Translations under genes and position numbers: made by a program
Notes under the pieces: generated by a model
What the model saw: only the letters and a program-made list of their open reading frames with translations
The model's database searches: none
What the model was told of the DNA's origin: nothing
NCBI RefSeq assembly: GCF_014145635.1
Contig: NZ_JACHTC010000008.1
Coordinates: 1 to 64,000 of the forward strand
Length of the DNA: 64,000 nt
Reading direction: 5' to 3'
Origin: Myroides sp. WP-1
GTDB taxonomy: Bacteria; Bacteroidota; Bacteroidia; Flavobacteriales; Flavobacteriaceae
Part shown: piece by piece, positions 1 through 9,384 of the stretch
Layout: each line of letters opens with the position of its first letter
Numbering within the stretch: the stretch's first letter is position 1

Positions 1-2330
1 TTTTACTGCGTTTCCGTCTGAATCGGTTACAACTAACTCGTCATTTACTAAGGCAAATGTTTGGTTGGTTGTGTTTAGATCTTCAATTGCAATCTCGTGT
101 TTTCCTGTTGCATCAATATAGAAGAAGTTCCCGTTTTCGTATCCTACGTTTCCGTATTTGTCGTTTAACGTATTAATGATGTTCGTTACAAATTCTTCGT
201 TGTTTGTTACTTTTGAAATGAATTCATTGTTATCTCCTAACTTAGTTACAAACGTATTGTTTCCTGCTAAGTTGGTAACGAATGTTTCGTTGTTTGCTAT
301 CTCAGCTACTGCTACTTTTACTGCGTTTCCGTCTGAATCGGTTACAACTAACTCGTCATTTACTAAGGCAAATGTTTGGTTGGTTGTGTTTAGATCTTCA
401 ATTGCAATCTCGTGTTTTCCTGTTGCATCAATATAGAAGAAGTTCCCGTTTTCATATCCTACGTTTCCGTATTTGTCGTTTAACGTATTGATGATGTTGG
501 TTACAAATTCTTCGTTATTCGTTACTTTGGAAATGAATTCATTGTTATCTCCTAACTTAGTTACAAACGTACTGTTATCGGCTAAGTTGGTAACGAATGT
601 TTCGTTGTTTGCTATCTCAGCTACTGCTACTTTTACTGCATTTCCGTCTGAATCGGTTACAACTAACTCGTCATTTACTAAGGCAAATGTTTGGTTGGTT
701 GTGTTTAGATCTTCAATTGCAATCTCGTGTTTTCCTGTTGCATCGATATAAAAGAAATTCCCATTTTCATATCCTACGTTTCCGTATTTGTCGTTTAACG
801 TATTGATGATGTTCGTTACAAATTCTTCGTTATTCGTTACTTTAGAAATGAATTCATTGTTATCTCCTAACTTAGTTACAAACGTATTGTTTCCTGCTAA
901 GTTGGTAACGAATGTTTCGTTGTTTGCTATCTCAGCTACTGCTAATTTTACTGCGTTTCCGTCTGAATCGGTTACAACTAACTCGTCATTTACTAAGGCA
1001 AATGTTTGGTTGGTTGTGTTTAGATCTTCAATTGCAATCTCGTGTTTTCCAGCCGCATCAATATAGAAGAAGTTCCCGTTTTCGTATCCTACGTTTCCGT
1101 ATTTGTCGTTTAACGTATTGATGATATTGGTTACAAATTCTTCGTTATTCGTTACTTTAGAAATGAATTCATTGTTATCTCCTAACTTAGTTACAAACGT
1201 ATTGTTTCCTGCTAAGTTGGTAACGAATGTTTCGTTGTTTGCTATCTCAGCTACTGCTAATTTTACTGCGTTTCCGTCTGAATCGGTTACAACTAACTCG
1301 TCATTTACTAAGGCAAATGTTTGGTTGGTTGTGTTTAGATCTTCAATTGCAATCTCGTGTTTTCCTGTTGCATCAATATAGAAGAAGTTTCCGTTTTCGT
1401 ATCCTACGTTTCCGTATTTGTCGTTTAACGTATTGATGATGTTCGTTACAAATTCGCTGTTGTTTGTTACTTTGGAAATGAATTCATTGTTATCTCCTAA
1501 CTTAGTTACAAACGTACTGTTATCGGCTAAGTTGGTAACGAATGTTTCGTTGTTTGCTATCTCAGCTACTGCTACTTTTACTGCGTTTCCGTCTGAATCG
1601 GTTACAACTAACTCGTCATTTACTAAGGCAAATGTTTGGTTGGTTGTGTTTAGATCTTCAATTGCAATCTCGTGTTTTCCTGTTGCATCGATATAAAAGA
1701 AGTTCCCATTTTCATATCCTACGTTTCCGTATTTGTCGTTTAACGTATTGATGATATTGGTTACAAATTCTTCGTTATTCGTTACTTTAGAAATGAATTC
1801 ATTGTTATCTCCTAACTTAGTTACAAACGTATTGTTTCCTGCTAAGTTGGTAACGAATGTTTCGTTGTTTGCTATCTCAGCTACTGCTACTTTTACTGCG
1901 TTTCCGTCTGAATCGATTACAACTAACTCGTCATTTACTAAGGCAAATGTTTGGTTGGTTGTGTTTAAATCTTCAATTGCAATCTCGTGTTTTCCAGCCG
2001 CATCGATATAGAAGAAGTTCCCATTTTCATATCCTACGTTTCCGTATTTGTCGTTTAACGTATTGATGATGTTCGTTACAAATTCGCTGTTGTTTGTTAC
2101 TTTAGAAATGAATTCATTGTTATCTCCTAACTTAGTTACAAACGTATTGTTTCCTGCTAAGTTGGTAACGAATGTTTCGTTGTTTGCTATCTCAGCTACT
2201 GCTAATTTTACTGCGTTTCCGTCTGAATCGGTTACAACTAACTCGTCATTTACTAAGGCAAATGTTTGGTTGGTTGTGTTTAAATCTTCAACCACGATGT
2301 TTTGTTTTTGTCCACTAGCATCTAGGTAGA
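1..2330 (-). repeat. Tandem 315-bp coding repeat array
   Basis: About seven copies of a 315-bp unit (105 codons) are in direct tandem, with identical landmarks recurring at about 158, 473, 788, 1103, 1418, 1733 and 2048. Copies differ at only a few positions, with recurring alternatives (Val/Leu after K, G-N-N/D-N-S, T-G-K/A-G-K, E-E-F/S-E-F) shuffled between units. That mosaic pattern suggests unequal crossing-over or gene conversion. The array continues beyond the left edge. Confidence 0.95.
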
Positions 2331-2892
2331 AGAATTCTCTCTGTTGAGCATCATACCCCACGTTTCCGTATTTGTCGTTTAACGTATTGATGATGTTGGT
2401 TACAAATTCGCTGTTGTTGGTTACTTTGGAAATGAATTCGTTGTTGTTCGCTAAATTGTCAACAAAGGTTTTGTTGTTTGCTATATCAGCAATAGCTAAA
2501 TAAACTTTTGAATTTTCTGTATCTGTAATAACTAATGATTCTTCCCCATTTTTATTTGGATTTCCTGCGATTGCGAATGTATTATTCTTGCGATCTGACA
2601 CACTATCACCAGATAGTAAACGCGTCCATGCGTTTGATTTCCAATAATAGAAACCTGCTTCTAAAGTAGAAGAACCTGTATTATAAACTAATAAACTTTC
2701 TACCATATCTCCTTTGATGGGAGCATGATCTTTCAATGCTGTTAATTGAATACGTGGGATTAAAATTCCTCTATCGGTTGCTACGATATCCAACTGTGCT
2801 ACATCAGCTGCTTTTGGTGTTCCAATACCAATTTGTGCAAATGCGGTACCGCTCAATACTAAAGCTACTAATGGAATTACTCTTTTTATCAT
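1..2892 (-). CDS. Giant VGIG-head repeat protein, C-terminus outside window
   Basis: The frame starts at ATG 2892 and stays open for 964 codons to the left edge, so the C-terminus is missing. Residues 1-19 form a signal peptide ending A-F-A-Q. A head follows with IGIGTPKAA, A-Q-L-D-I, RGILIPRI and a GFYYW motif near residue 85. From about residue 145 the protein is a stalk of about 105-aa repeats (T-F-V-T-N-L-A-G-N-N, E-F-I-S-K-V, Y-G-N-V-G-Y, F-F-Y-I-D-A). The first 30 residues closely resemble the 1,095-aa protein starting at 13439, so the two are paralogous stalk proteins. It is probably exported to the cell surface. No sorting domain can be checked because the end is absent. A long AT-rich leader (2893-3600) precedes it. 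Confidence 0.85.
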   Translation of the reverse strand, partial: MIKRVIPLVALVLSGTAFAQIGIGTPKAADVAQLDIVATDRGILIPRIQLTALKDHAPIKGDMVESLLVYNTGSSTLEAGFYYWKSNAWTRLLSGDSVSDRKNNTFAIAGNPNKNGEESLVITDTENSKVYLAIADIANNKTFVDNLANNNEFISKVTNNSEFVTNIINTLNDKYGNVGYDAQQREFFYLDASGQKQNIVVEDLNTTNQTFALVNDELVVTDSDGNAVKLAVAEIANNETFVTNLAGNNTFVTKLGDNNEFISKVTNNSEFVTNIINTLNDKYGNVGYENGNFFYIDAAGKHEIAIEDLNTTNQTFALVNDELVVIDSDGNAVKVAVAEIANNETFVTNLAGNNTFVTKLGDNNEFISKVTNNEEFVTNIINTLNDKYGNVGYENGNFFYIDATGKHEIAIEDLNTTNQTFALVNDELVVTDSDGNAVKVAVAEIANNETFVTNLADNSTFVTKLGDNNEFISKVTNNSEFVTNIINTLNDKYGNVGYENGNFFYIDATGKHEIAIEDLNTTNQTFALVNDELVVTDSDGNAVKLAVAEIANNETFVTNLAGNNTFVTKLGDNNEFISKVTNNEEFVTNIINTLNDKYGNVGYENGNFFYIDAAGKHEIAIEDLNTTNQTFALVNDELVVTDSDGNAVKLAVAEIANNETFVTNLAGNNTFVTKLGDNNEFISKVTNNEEFVTNIINTLNDKYGNVGYENGNFFYIDATGKHEIAIEDLNTTNQTFALVNDELVVTDSDGNAVKVAVAEIANNETFVTNLADNSTFVTKLGDNNEFISKVTNNEEFVTNIINTLNDKYGNVGYENGNFFYIDATGKHEIAIEDLNTTNQTFALVNDELVVTDSDGNAVKVAVAEIANNETFVTNLAGNNTFVTKLGDNNEFISKVTNNEEFVTNIINTLNDKYGNVGYENGNFFYIDATGKHEIAIEDLNTTNQTFALVNDELVVTDSDGNAVK

Positions 2893-3291
2893 ACTACTAT
2901 GTTTCTTTTCTAATCATTTAAAAAACAACTCAAAAATCTAATTACTACTTGCAAAAATCTGCAATATCATTCACTTTTAAACTAGAATTCAGACGTTTAT
3001 AAAAACAATTAATAATATTATACTTTTTTTACTAATAAGAAATATATATTCTTTTCACTCAAAAACAATTTATTCTCAAATTTCGATTTTAAAATTACTA
3101 ATTTTAGATTAAAAAGGAATACTAGTACACCAACTGACTTTAATTTCTTAACAATATCTCAACAGGTGTTTTTTTTAAAAAAACTACAAAATTAAATTTT
3201 TGACAAACTCACTAGTGTAATTTTATGATTAAAAGCATTAAAAACGAAAAACAAAGGCTATACTTTTCTCTGTTATCTATCTTTTCATGCT

Positions 3292-3299
3292 CCCCCCCC
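3292..3299. repeat. Poly-C tract (8 C) in promoter region
   Basis: A run of eight C in otherwise very AT-rich DNA, about 400 bp upstream of the repeat-protein start. Such homopolymers can slip and alter promoter spacing; whether this one varies is unknown. Confidence 0.6.
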
Positions 3300-3355
3300 T
3301 TCTCTTTTATTCAAACTTCAATCGTAGAATTTATTTGTTTTTTTAATAAATCTTA

Positions 3356-3400
3356 TTGTTCTCAAAATAACAAGTATTGTGCCAAAAAAGTCTCAAAATG
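3356..3400 (-). promoter_or_regulatory. Putative operator, copy A (TGTTCTC...TGCCAAAAA...TCTCAAAA)
   Basis: This 45-base segment aligns without gaps to 34986-35030, which lies directly upstream of a CI-like regulator (33 of 45 identical by eye). A looser match lies at 36465-36503. TGTTCTC and TCTCAAAA boxes sit 31 bp apart, flanking TGCCAAAAA. I infer a binding site for one of the CI-like regulators. Confidence 0.45.
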
Positions 3401-3601
3401 AAACTACTACTTAATTTTTACAAAAAAAACAATTATAACATACTGATAATAAATATCTTAACTTAAATAAAAAAAGTGATATTTTGAAAGTAAAAAATTT
3501 TACTTTTTACTTTTCAAGTTGATAAAACAGCGATATCTTGCGCAAATTATTTGATTAGTTAATATTTATTCTTGTCTCAAGACAGCTATAAACCACATAA
3601 A

Positions 3602-3636
3602 AAAAGAGGGTTAACCTAATAGGTTAACCCTCTTTT
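3602..3636 (-). terminator. Terminator of the 13439-3675 gene block
   Basis: A perfect 16-bp inverted repeat (AAAAGAGGGTTAACCT and its complement) with a 3-base loop. It is followed on the minus strand by a T run and lies 39 bp after the stop of the OmpA-family gene. Confidence 0.9.
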
Positions 3637-3674
3637 CATTGAAAAAAATATATGAATCTGCTATTTAAAACGAC

Positions 3675-5627
3675 TTACATATTCATAATAATAAACTCAC
3701 TTCGTCGATTTTCTTGATGTTGTTCATCTGTACAGTCTACGCCGTTACCACAGTGATTAACTAATTGACTCTCACCATAGCCACGTCCAGTTAAGCGACT
3801 TGCATCTACTCCTCGGCTTATCATCCATTGGATTGTTGCTTGTGCACGACGATCTGATAATTGCATATTGTAAGCATCATTTCCTCGACTATCTGTATGT
3901 GAACGAACATCTACCTGAATATCTGGGTGTTGTAACATAACATCCACTACTTTCTGCAATTCAACTTGAGCATCCGGACGGATATTCCACTTATTAAAAT
4001 CAAAGTGAATTGGCGATAATTTTAATTTCTTAAATAAATCATCTCCTTTTTTAATCTTTTCTAACTCAACATTAAATCGCTGATGTGCGCCGCGATCTGT
4101 ATCAATATCAAAATCGCGATCAAAGTAATTCTCTTTTCGAACCTGCATCTTATACCCTTGAGAGCAGGCTAGTTTATTCGCTTGGTAATATCCGTTTTCA
4201 TCGGTGTAAACGGTCTCAATCAATTTGTGATTGCGATCGTAAAGCGATAGTTCAACTTCTGCAATACCTTCGTGGGTATCGATATCTGAAACTATTCCGT
4301 CTAGTAATTGAATACAGGTTTCTTCCACAAATAAATAGAGATCATCTCCTCCATTTCCTCCAGGTTTGTTCGAACTTACAAATCCTTTGTGGGTGGCTGC
4401 ATCTAGGTAAATACTGAAATCATCGTAACTACTATTGATATCAGGTCCAAGGTTTACGGGAACGCCTAATTGACCATCGCGATTAATCTTGGTGCGATAG
4501 ATATCCAAGCCTCCAAAACCAGGTAAACCATCGCTTGAAAAATAAAGCATATAGTCGTCCGATATAAAGGGAAAGGTTTCGCGGCCTGCTGTATTAACTT
4601 TATCACCTAAGTGTTCTACTGTGCCAAAGCGACCTGTTTCAAAAAGACTCACCCGAAATAAATCCGATTGACCTATACTTCCTTGACGGTCTGAAACGAA
4701 GTACAACCATTTTTCATCTGGAGTTAACGCGGGATGGGCTGTATTGTATTCTTCTAAGTTAAACGCCAATTCTTCAGGAGAGCCCCAACTTCCGTTGGCT
4801 TGTTTCTTTGCGCGATAAATCTTCAATACAGAAGAATCTTCTGCGTTATACTGCGTGCGTTTACCGCCCTTCAAGGCTCCTTTGTTACTGGTAAAATACA
4901 TCGTCCCTCCATCTTTAGTGAAAATTGCAGAACCCATATTCAGATCTTTCGAAGCTATTTCTTGAGCAAACAAAGTAGGTTCGCCAAAGCTTCCATCCTC
5001 ACCTATACTCAATGCATACAACTTGGTGTATTGCTCGTTGGTCCAACTGTGCACTTTATTTTTCATCTCTTCACTCTCTCGTGAAGAAGTGAAAATCAAA
5101 CGGCCATCTAATAAGGTGGCTCCGTAATCTGAATTGGCACTGTTCGAAGACATGTTTACTAATGTGTAACGAGAAGCAGTCAACGTTTTCTCTACTAATT
5201 CTTCATGAGTTATATACAATATAGCTCTGGAATCTGAAGCATTGCGTTGGCCAAATTCTTGTAAAACTTCATCTGCTTTAGCAAATTCGTTGACTGCTTT
5301 TAAGGTCTGAGCGTAGCGGTAATAGTATTCTTTATCTAGTGTGGATAAATCCTTATCGCCATAATGACCGTGAAACAATTCGTCATAGGCATTAAAGGCT
5401 TCTTCGTATTTGCCATTAAAATAATAGGCATCTCCTAATTTACTCAAGATAGAGGTATTAGCCTCTCCTTGGTCTATCATATCTTCATAGGCTTTGATTG
5501 CATCGATATAGGCGTACGTATCAAAGTTGCGATCGGCCTTGCGTTCCTTTTTTGTCTGTCCAAAGCTAAGAACACTGGACAAGAGAAAAAAGAGCAGCAG
5601 CACTTGTACTATGTTTTTTCTAGTCAT
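3675..5627 (-). CDS. TPR-PD40-CarboxypepD_reg-OmpA outer membrane protein (PorE-like)
   Basis: A 650-aa protein. Residues 1-24 are a signal peptide. TPR-like helices span about 30-155, and PD40/WD40-like beta-propeller repeats (MYFTSNKG, LYFVSDRQG, LYFSSDG) span about 165-430. A carboxypeptidase-regulatory-like domain follows (about 440-510), and an OmpA C-terminal peptidoglycan-binding domain (IHFDFNKWNIRPDA, SHTDSRGNDAYN) runs from about 535 to 650. This domain order is that of PorE and of the OmpA proteins downstream of sprF-like genes in flavobacteria. It likely anchors a T9SS-exported surface protein to the periplasmic peptidoglycan. It is the last gene of its block, 12 bp after the SprF-like gene, followed by a strong terminator. 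Confidence 0.9.
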   Translation of the reverse strand: MTRKNIVQVLLLFFLLSSVLSFGQTKKERKADRNFDTYAYIDAIKAYEDMIDQGEANTSILSKLGDAYYFNGKYEEAFNAYDELFHGHYGDKDLSTLDKEYYYRYAQTLKAVNEFAKADEVLQEFGQRNASDSRAILYITHEELVEKTLTASRYTLVNMSSNSANSDYGATLLDGRLIFTSSRESEEMKNKVHSWTNEQYTKLYALSIGEDGSFGEPTLFAQEIASKDLNMGSAIFTKDGGTMYFTSNKGALKGGKRTQYNAEDSSVLKIYRAKKQANGSWGSPEELAFNLEEYNTAHPALTPDEKWLYFVSDRQGSIGQSDLFRVSLFETGRFGTVEHLGDKVNTAGRETFPFISDDYMLYFSSDGLPGFGGLDIYRTKINRDGQLGVPVNLGPDINSSYDDFSIYLDAATHKGFVSSNKPGGNGGDDLYLFVEETCIQLLDGIVSDIDTHEGIAEVELSLYDRNHKLIETVYTDENGYYQANKLACSQGYKMQVRKENYFDRDFDIDTDRGAHQRFNVELEKIKKGDDLFKKLKLSPIHFDFNKWNIRPDAQVELQKVVDVMLQHPDIQVDVRSHTDSRGNDAYNMQLSDRRAQATIQWMISRGVDASRLTGRGYGESQLVNHCGNGVDCTDEQHQENRRSEFIIMNM

Positions 5628-5639
5628 AATAGTTCGGAT

Positions 5640-6572
5640 TTAGAAAAAGCGCGGAGCGTATTTTCGTCTGTGGTTGCTAAATAGTTCGAATTTCATGAAG
5701 ATTTCATGAGAGCCTGAATTGTATTTAGACAATTTACTGGTGTCTGCATCATAGGTATATCCTACAAATAATCCTTTGCTAACTTGGAAACCTGCTAACG
5801 CACTCACCGAAGAATCCCAGCGATAAGCCGCTCCTAAGGTAAATTTATCGTACAACAGGAAGTTGGCTGTAAGGTCAACTTCTAGTGGTGTTCCTGTAGC
5901 GGCCTTTACTAAAATTGCGGGTTTAAACTGGAGTTTATAGTTGATGTCAAAGACATAACCCCCAGTCAAGTAAAACTGCGTTTTCTCTTTCATCACTTTG
6001 TAATCATTGTCGTTGTAGATATTACTAGACAAAATAGTCGGTGCTGATAATCCTACATACGCTTTTTCAGAATACAAAAAGACACCTGCCCCGATATTAC
6101 CCGAAAACTTATTGCTGATATTGTTTTCAGAAACCGGATCTGATCCGTCATAGATGTATAATTTATCGTAGTTTACATCCAAAAGTGATCCGCTTCCCTT
6201 TAATCCGAAAGCTAGTTTATACTGGTGATTTAATTCTATGCTATAGGCTAAATCTACCGAGAAACTGTTCTCATCCATAATCCCCAAACTCTCGTTTCTA
6301 AAGTGAAAACCCATACCCAAGCCATTATCAGAAATGGGAGTTGTTGCAGAGAGATACGCTGTCTTTGGTGCTCCTTCTAGGCCTACCCATTGGGTGCGAT
6401 ATAGTCCAAAGATTTGCAGATTACTTACACTTCCGGCGTAAGCGGGGTTTATGACTGCGGGATTATACATGTATTGGGTGTATTGCGGATCTTGTTGGGA
6501 AAAAGCTTGATGCATACTCAGCAAACCTAGTCCATACAGCAATACCTGCTTTATTGTGTTTTTTCTTTTCAT
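5640..6572 (-). CDS. Type IX secretion membrane protein, PorP/SprF family
   Basis: A 310-aa outer-membrane beta-barrel with a signal peptide (1-25) and the family hallmark QQDPQYTQYMYNPAVINPAY, followed by alternating strands such as NGLGMGFHFRNESLG. SprF-like proteins are needed for secretion of the type B CTD protein encoded next to them. Here the CTD gene lies 11 bp upstream and the OmpA partner 12 bp downstream, the classic CTD-SprF-OmpA triplet. It is the only SprF-like gene in the window, although two type B CTD proteins are present. Confidence 0.93.
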   Translation of the reverse strand: MKRKNTIKQVLLYGLGLLSMHQAFSQQDPQYTQYMYNPAVINPAYAGSVSNLQIFGLYRTQWVGLEGAPKTAYLSATTPISDNGLGMGFHFRNESLGIMDENSFSVDLAYSIELNHQYKLAFGLKGSGSLLDVNYDKLYIYDGSDPVSENNISNKFSGNIGAGVFLYSEKAYVGLSAPTILSSNIYNDNDYKVMKEKTQFYLTGGYVFDINYKLQFKPAILVKAATGTPLEVDLTANFLLYDKFTLGAAYRWDSSVSALAGFQVSKGLFVGYTYDADTSKLSKYNSGSHEIFMKFELFSNHRRKYAPRFF

Positions 6573-6583
6573 TACTTGTGTTT

Positions 6584-7885
6584 TTAGTTGGTTTCAAGGT
6601 GCAGGTTTGCCGCCTTTTTAATCATACGACTGCCATTGGCATCCGTATACTCATAGGTAATGACGTAATAGTATGTACCACTTGGGAGTTTTGTGCCCTT
6701 GTCTACGGTTGCCTTTCCTTCAGAATATCCTCTAAAAACATTCGTACTACCATCGCCATACGGATCGTAATTGGTGGTTTCGTATACGCGAGCTCCCCAA
6801 CGGTTGAAGATCTCAACTTTATTGGGATAGTTTTTAATGTGGTCAATGATAAAGTAATCATTCTTTCCATCTCCATCTGCTGTAACCAAGTTATAAACCA
6901 CGATATCGCCATCCAATAGCCATTCTTTTTTTACCGTTCCGAAGGTAAAAACCCCATACCCTTTTACCGTACCGATAGTCGTTACTTCTTGTCTTGACAT
7001 ATCCACTACACCTCCTTCATCGACCCAAATTTTTTGTTGTTCGTCCCAACGTACAATGTGTAAGTCTTCTTCTGGGTTGGTTAATACTTCGTCTGATGTA
7101 GTTTCTTCATCCCAGCTTAAGGTCAAGAGCACACTACTTTCATTAGCATCTGAATTTTCTACAATCCAATACTCCGAAGTACTTATTTTATTCAATGCTC
7201 CTACTCTATTGATGCGATCTTCAAAGTAGGAAGTATCATTGTAAACATAACGGCCAACAAAAACATTTCCTCTCTCGTTTGAGGCTGAAATTTTAGCTGG
7301 ACGAAACTTTTCGTCATGTCCTATAGGAAAAACAAAACTGTCGTCTCCAATTTTTTCTACAAAGCCATCCACATGAGAATCTTCATTTGCATTGAGTGCT
7401 TGAGCTCCTCTTTTAAAGGTCATCATTCCGTGCGATACTTCGGTCACTGGATTATACGTTGAGTCAACTAAAACGATTCCCTTTTTGAAATCAACTATTC
7501 CAGAAGCCTCCATATTGTTTTTCAAGTCAAAAGCTACTTTACGCAAAGGGCTATTAAATTCGACATTATAAAAGGAACTTATTCCATTTCCGGTGATTTG
7601 TTTTGGGGCGTAGGGAACTCCCTCTGCAAGAAATAATGCATTTCCTGTTTTGATATTATGGCTAATACCATATAACCCATCGTTAATGAAATTTTGATAG
7701 TAAATTGTTGTACCATCATTGATTACATCACCAGAGTCTGTATTTTCGAAAGTTCCTACAACAGAAACCACGTCTTCTGATGAAACGAAGAATACTCCTT
7801 CATTAATCATATCCGAAGACCTTTGTCCGTACATTAGCACACTACTCAATCCTAGTAGCGTGCAGTATATCTTTCTTTTTTTCAT
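6584..7885 (-). CDS. Surface protein with T9SS type B (gliding-associated) C-terminal domain
   Basis: A 433-aa protein with a signal peptide (about 1-20, ending M-Y-G-Q) and a beta-rich body. Its last ~90 residues are a gliding-motility-associated CTD: VTADGDGKNDYFIIDHIKNY, VEIFNRWGARVYE and PSGTYYYVITYEY. This domain directs export by the type IX system and surface retention. The gene is followed directly by its SprF and OmpA partners. It is clearly paralogous over its full length to the 435-aa protein at 20890-22197. Its body is small for a type B CTD cargo, so it may act as a base or anchor for other surface subunits; that role is inference. Confidence 0.92.
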   Translation of the reverse strand: MKKRKIYCTLLGLSSVLMYGQRSSDMINEGVFFVSSEDVVSVVGTFENTDSGDVINDGTTIYYQNFINDGLYGISHNIKTGNALFLAEGVPYAPKQITGNGISSFYNVEFNSPLRKVAFDLKNNMEASGIVDFKKGIVLVDSTYNPVTEVSHGMMTFKRGAQALNANEDSHVDGFVEKIGDDSFVFPIGHDEKFRPAKISASNERGNVFVGRYVYNDTSYFEDRINRVGALNKISTSEYWIVENSDANESSVLLTLSWDEETTSDEVLTNPEEDLHIVRWDEQQKIWVDEGGVVDMSRQEVTTIGTVKGYGVFTFGTVKKEWLLDGDIVVYNLVTADGDGKNDYFIIDHIKNYPNKVEIFNRWGARVYETTNYDPYGDGSTNVFRGYSEGKATVDKGTKLPSGTYYYVITYEYTDANGSRMIKKAANLHLETN

Positions 7886-7938
7886 GCTTTTCTTTTAAAT
7901 TATCACTTAACTTCTCTTGTCCATTCTCTAAAAAGAGA

Positions 7939-8664
7939 TTACAGTCGCTTTTCATATACGTGAATAACAAACACTCCTTCACCGTAATTTTCGCTTGGGT
8001 TCAAAAAGTTACCAAAATGCATTGTTCCTCTTCCATTTTCAACATATCCTTTAACCGAATAGACAATCGTTTTAACATTAGATGTCGTATTGGTAATCAT
8101 TTCTGTTGCTCTTCCAGATATGGGCATTGTAATATGTTTAGTTGTCCCATAGTTTTTAGGTACATTATACAAGGTAAACTTACGAGATCCCTCTTCTAAC
8201 TCTGATTGTACATTATTTTCTCTACGAAACAGAGTTGCACCCAAATAGCCCGGTATATCGTTAGATGTACCCGCTAAAACTGCGGTAACGGGGAGGTTAT
8301 ACTCCATTGAAATTGCTACTGCTGTACGAGAATCTACTTTAATTTCAATTTCCATGTTCAGCTCTATTGGTGAATTAACTGCACCCGTAGCATTTACAAG
8401 TTGAGTAGAAACACTCTGAGACAAGTTTTTATAATAGATACTCTTCAACGAGTAGGAGCTAGGTCCTAAATCGTTATAACCTAAATTTCCCTCTTCATCC
8501 GCTAAGATTAATCGATTATATTGAATTGGATTACCCAAATAGCGCATGCGGATATCTCCTTTAATATCTAAGTCTGCCTCTGGATGTTCATTATTGATTC
8601 CGACTTGTCCAAAGGCAGTTGTTACAGCGAACAAGCCTATGCTACATATTTTTAGTAATCTCAT
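7939..8664 (-). CDS. Small VGIG-type secreted protein
   Basis: A 241-aa protein using ATG 8664, which begins the signal peptide MRLLKICSIGLFAVTTAFGQ. An upstream in-frame ATG at 8685 would overlap the previous gene. After cleavage it reads VGINNEHPEADLDIKGDIRM, then N-R-L-I-L-A-D-E-E-G-N-L-G-Y, and it ends in beta strands with VFVIHVYEKRL. It is the third of three related 235-245-aa proteins in a row and lies 53 bp before the type B CTD gene. Function is unknown. Position and signal peptide suggest a component of the exported surface structure. Confidence 0.8.
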   Translation of the reverse strand: MRLLKICSIGLFAVTTAFGQVGINNEHPEADLDIKGDIRMRYLGNPIQYNRLILADEEGNLGYNDLGPSSYSLKSIYYKNLSQSVSTQLVNATGAVNSPIELNMEIEIKVDSRTAVAISMEYNLPVTAVLAGTSNDIPGYLGATLFRRENNVQSELEEGSRKFTLYNVPKNYGTTKHITMPISGRATEMITNTTSNVKTIVYSVKGYVENGRGTMHFGNFLNPSENYGEGVFVIHVYEKRL

Positions 8665-8668
8665 AGTC

Positions 8669-9376
8669 TTAGTAATCATAAACATTAATATTCAACGAAC
8701 CTTTTCCCCAGTTTAAATTTTTGGGTTCACCAGGTCTTGTCCACATACCAAATAAATTATAAGCGGTATTAGAACTCGGCGTTCTCGGTTGACTTAACAT
8801 GCCATACACGTTATAAGTGACGTATTTTACCTGATTGGTGTTGTTTTCTAATTCATCATAATACACATTCGATATAGATCTACCCTGCGCACTAGCTCTT
8901 GTAGAATAGTTGGAGGCAAAAGAAAACGATCGCATGGAATTGTAAATCAGTTCTACGCTATTGCTTTCGTTTTTCCCTAATAAAATAGACCCTAGTCCAG
9001 TTCCACCGTTGATCACCACAATGTTATAGTTAATTTCAACGATCATTTTTTTCATCGGTAAAATCACAATTGTCAAACTCAAATTAAGTGGAGTTAACGT
9101 AGTTCCTACAGAAACTGGATTGCTCATTGTTTGGAAGTAACTTGTTCCATAAACATAACTATCAGCACTTCTTTCCATATAGCCTAAGTTTCCATACCCA
9201 TCTGCATAGATGATTCTATTGTATTTATCCAACTGTGTACTTACATTGGGCAGATTGCTCAATTGCATTTTCACGTTGACATCCAAATCTGCTTCTGGTC
9301 TTTCAATTCCGATTCCCACTTGAGCCACACCTATATTTACTATAAACAAGGTGACTAATAAAAAAATATGTTTCAT
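8669..9376 (-). CDS. Small VGIG-type secreted protein
   Basis: A 235-aa protein with a signal peptide (1-18, ending G-V-A-Q) followed by VGIGIERPEADLDVNVKMQL and YNRIIYADGYGNLGY. The remainder is beta-rich, with R-S-F-S-F-A and a final strand LNINVYDY. The same landmarks, in the same order, occur in the two neighbouring genes, so the three arose by tandem duplication followed by strong divergence. The stop lies 4 bp before the next start, so translation is probably coupled. No enzymatic motif is visible, and a structural surface role is inferred. Confidence 0.8.
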   Translation of the reverse strand: MKHIFLLVTLFIVNIGVAQVGIGIERPEADLDVNVKMQLSNLPNVSTQLDKYNRIIYADGYGNLGYMERSADSYVYGTSYFQTMSNPVSVGTTLTPLNLSLTIVILPMKKMIVEINYNIVVINGGTGLGSILLGKNESNSVELIYNSMRSFSFASNYSTRASAQGRSISNVYYDELENNTNQVKYVTYNVYGMLSQPRTPSSNTAYNLFGMWTRPGEPKNLNWGKGSLNINVYDY

Positions 9377-9384
9377 CTTTCTTA

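Larger units (their letters stand above)
2893..3600. other. AT-rich intergenic region upstream of the repeat protein
   Basis: There are 708 bases with no convincing gene. The region holds an 8-base poly-C tract (3292-3299) and a 45-base element (3356-3400) similar to sequences in front of the two CI-like regulators. It is probably a long leader and promoter region for the gene starting at 2892. I could not place a convincing TTG-N19-TAnnTTTG promoter. Confidence 0.6.

Noticed and set aside
1..2892. Internal plus-strand 92-codon frames repeating every 315 bp
   Set aside because: Shadows of the minus-strand repeat gene, which is open for 964 codons and has a signal peptide.
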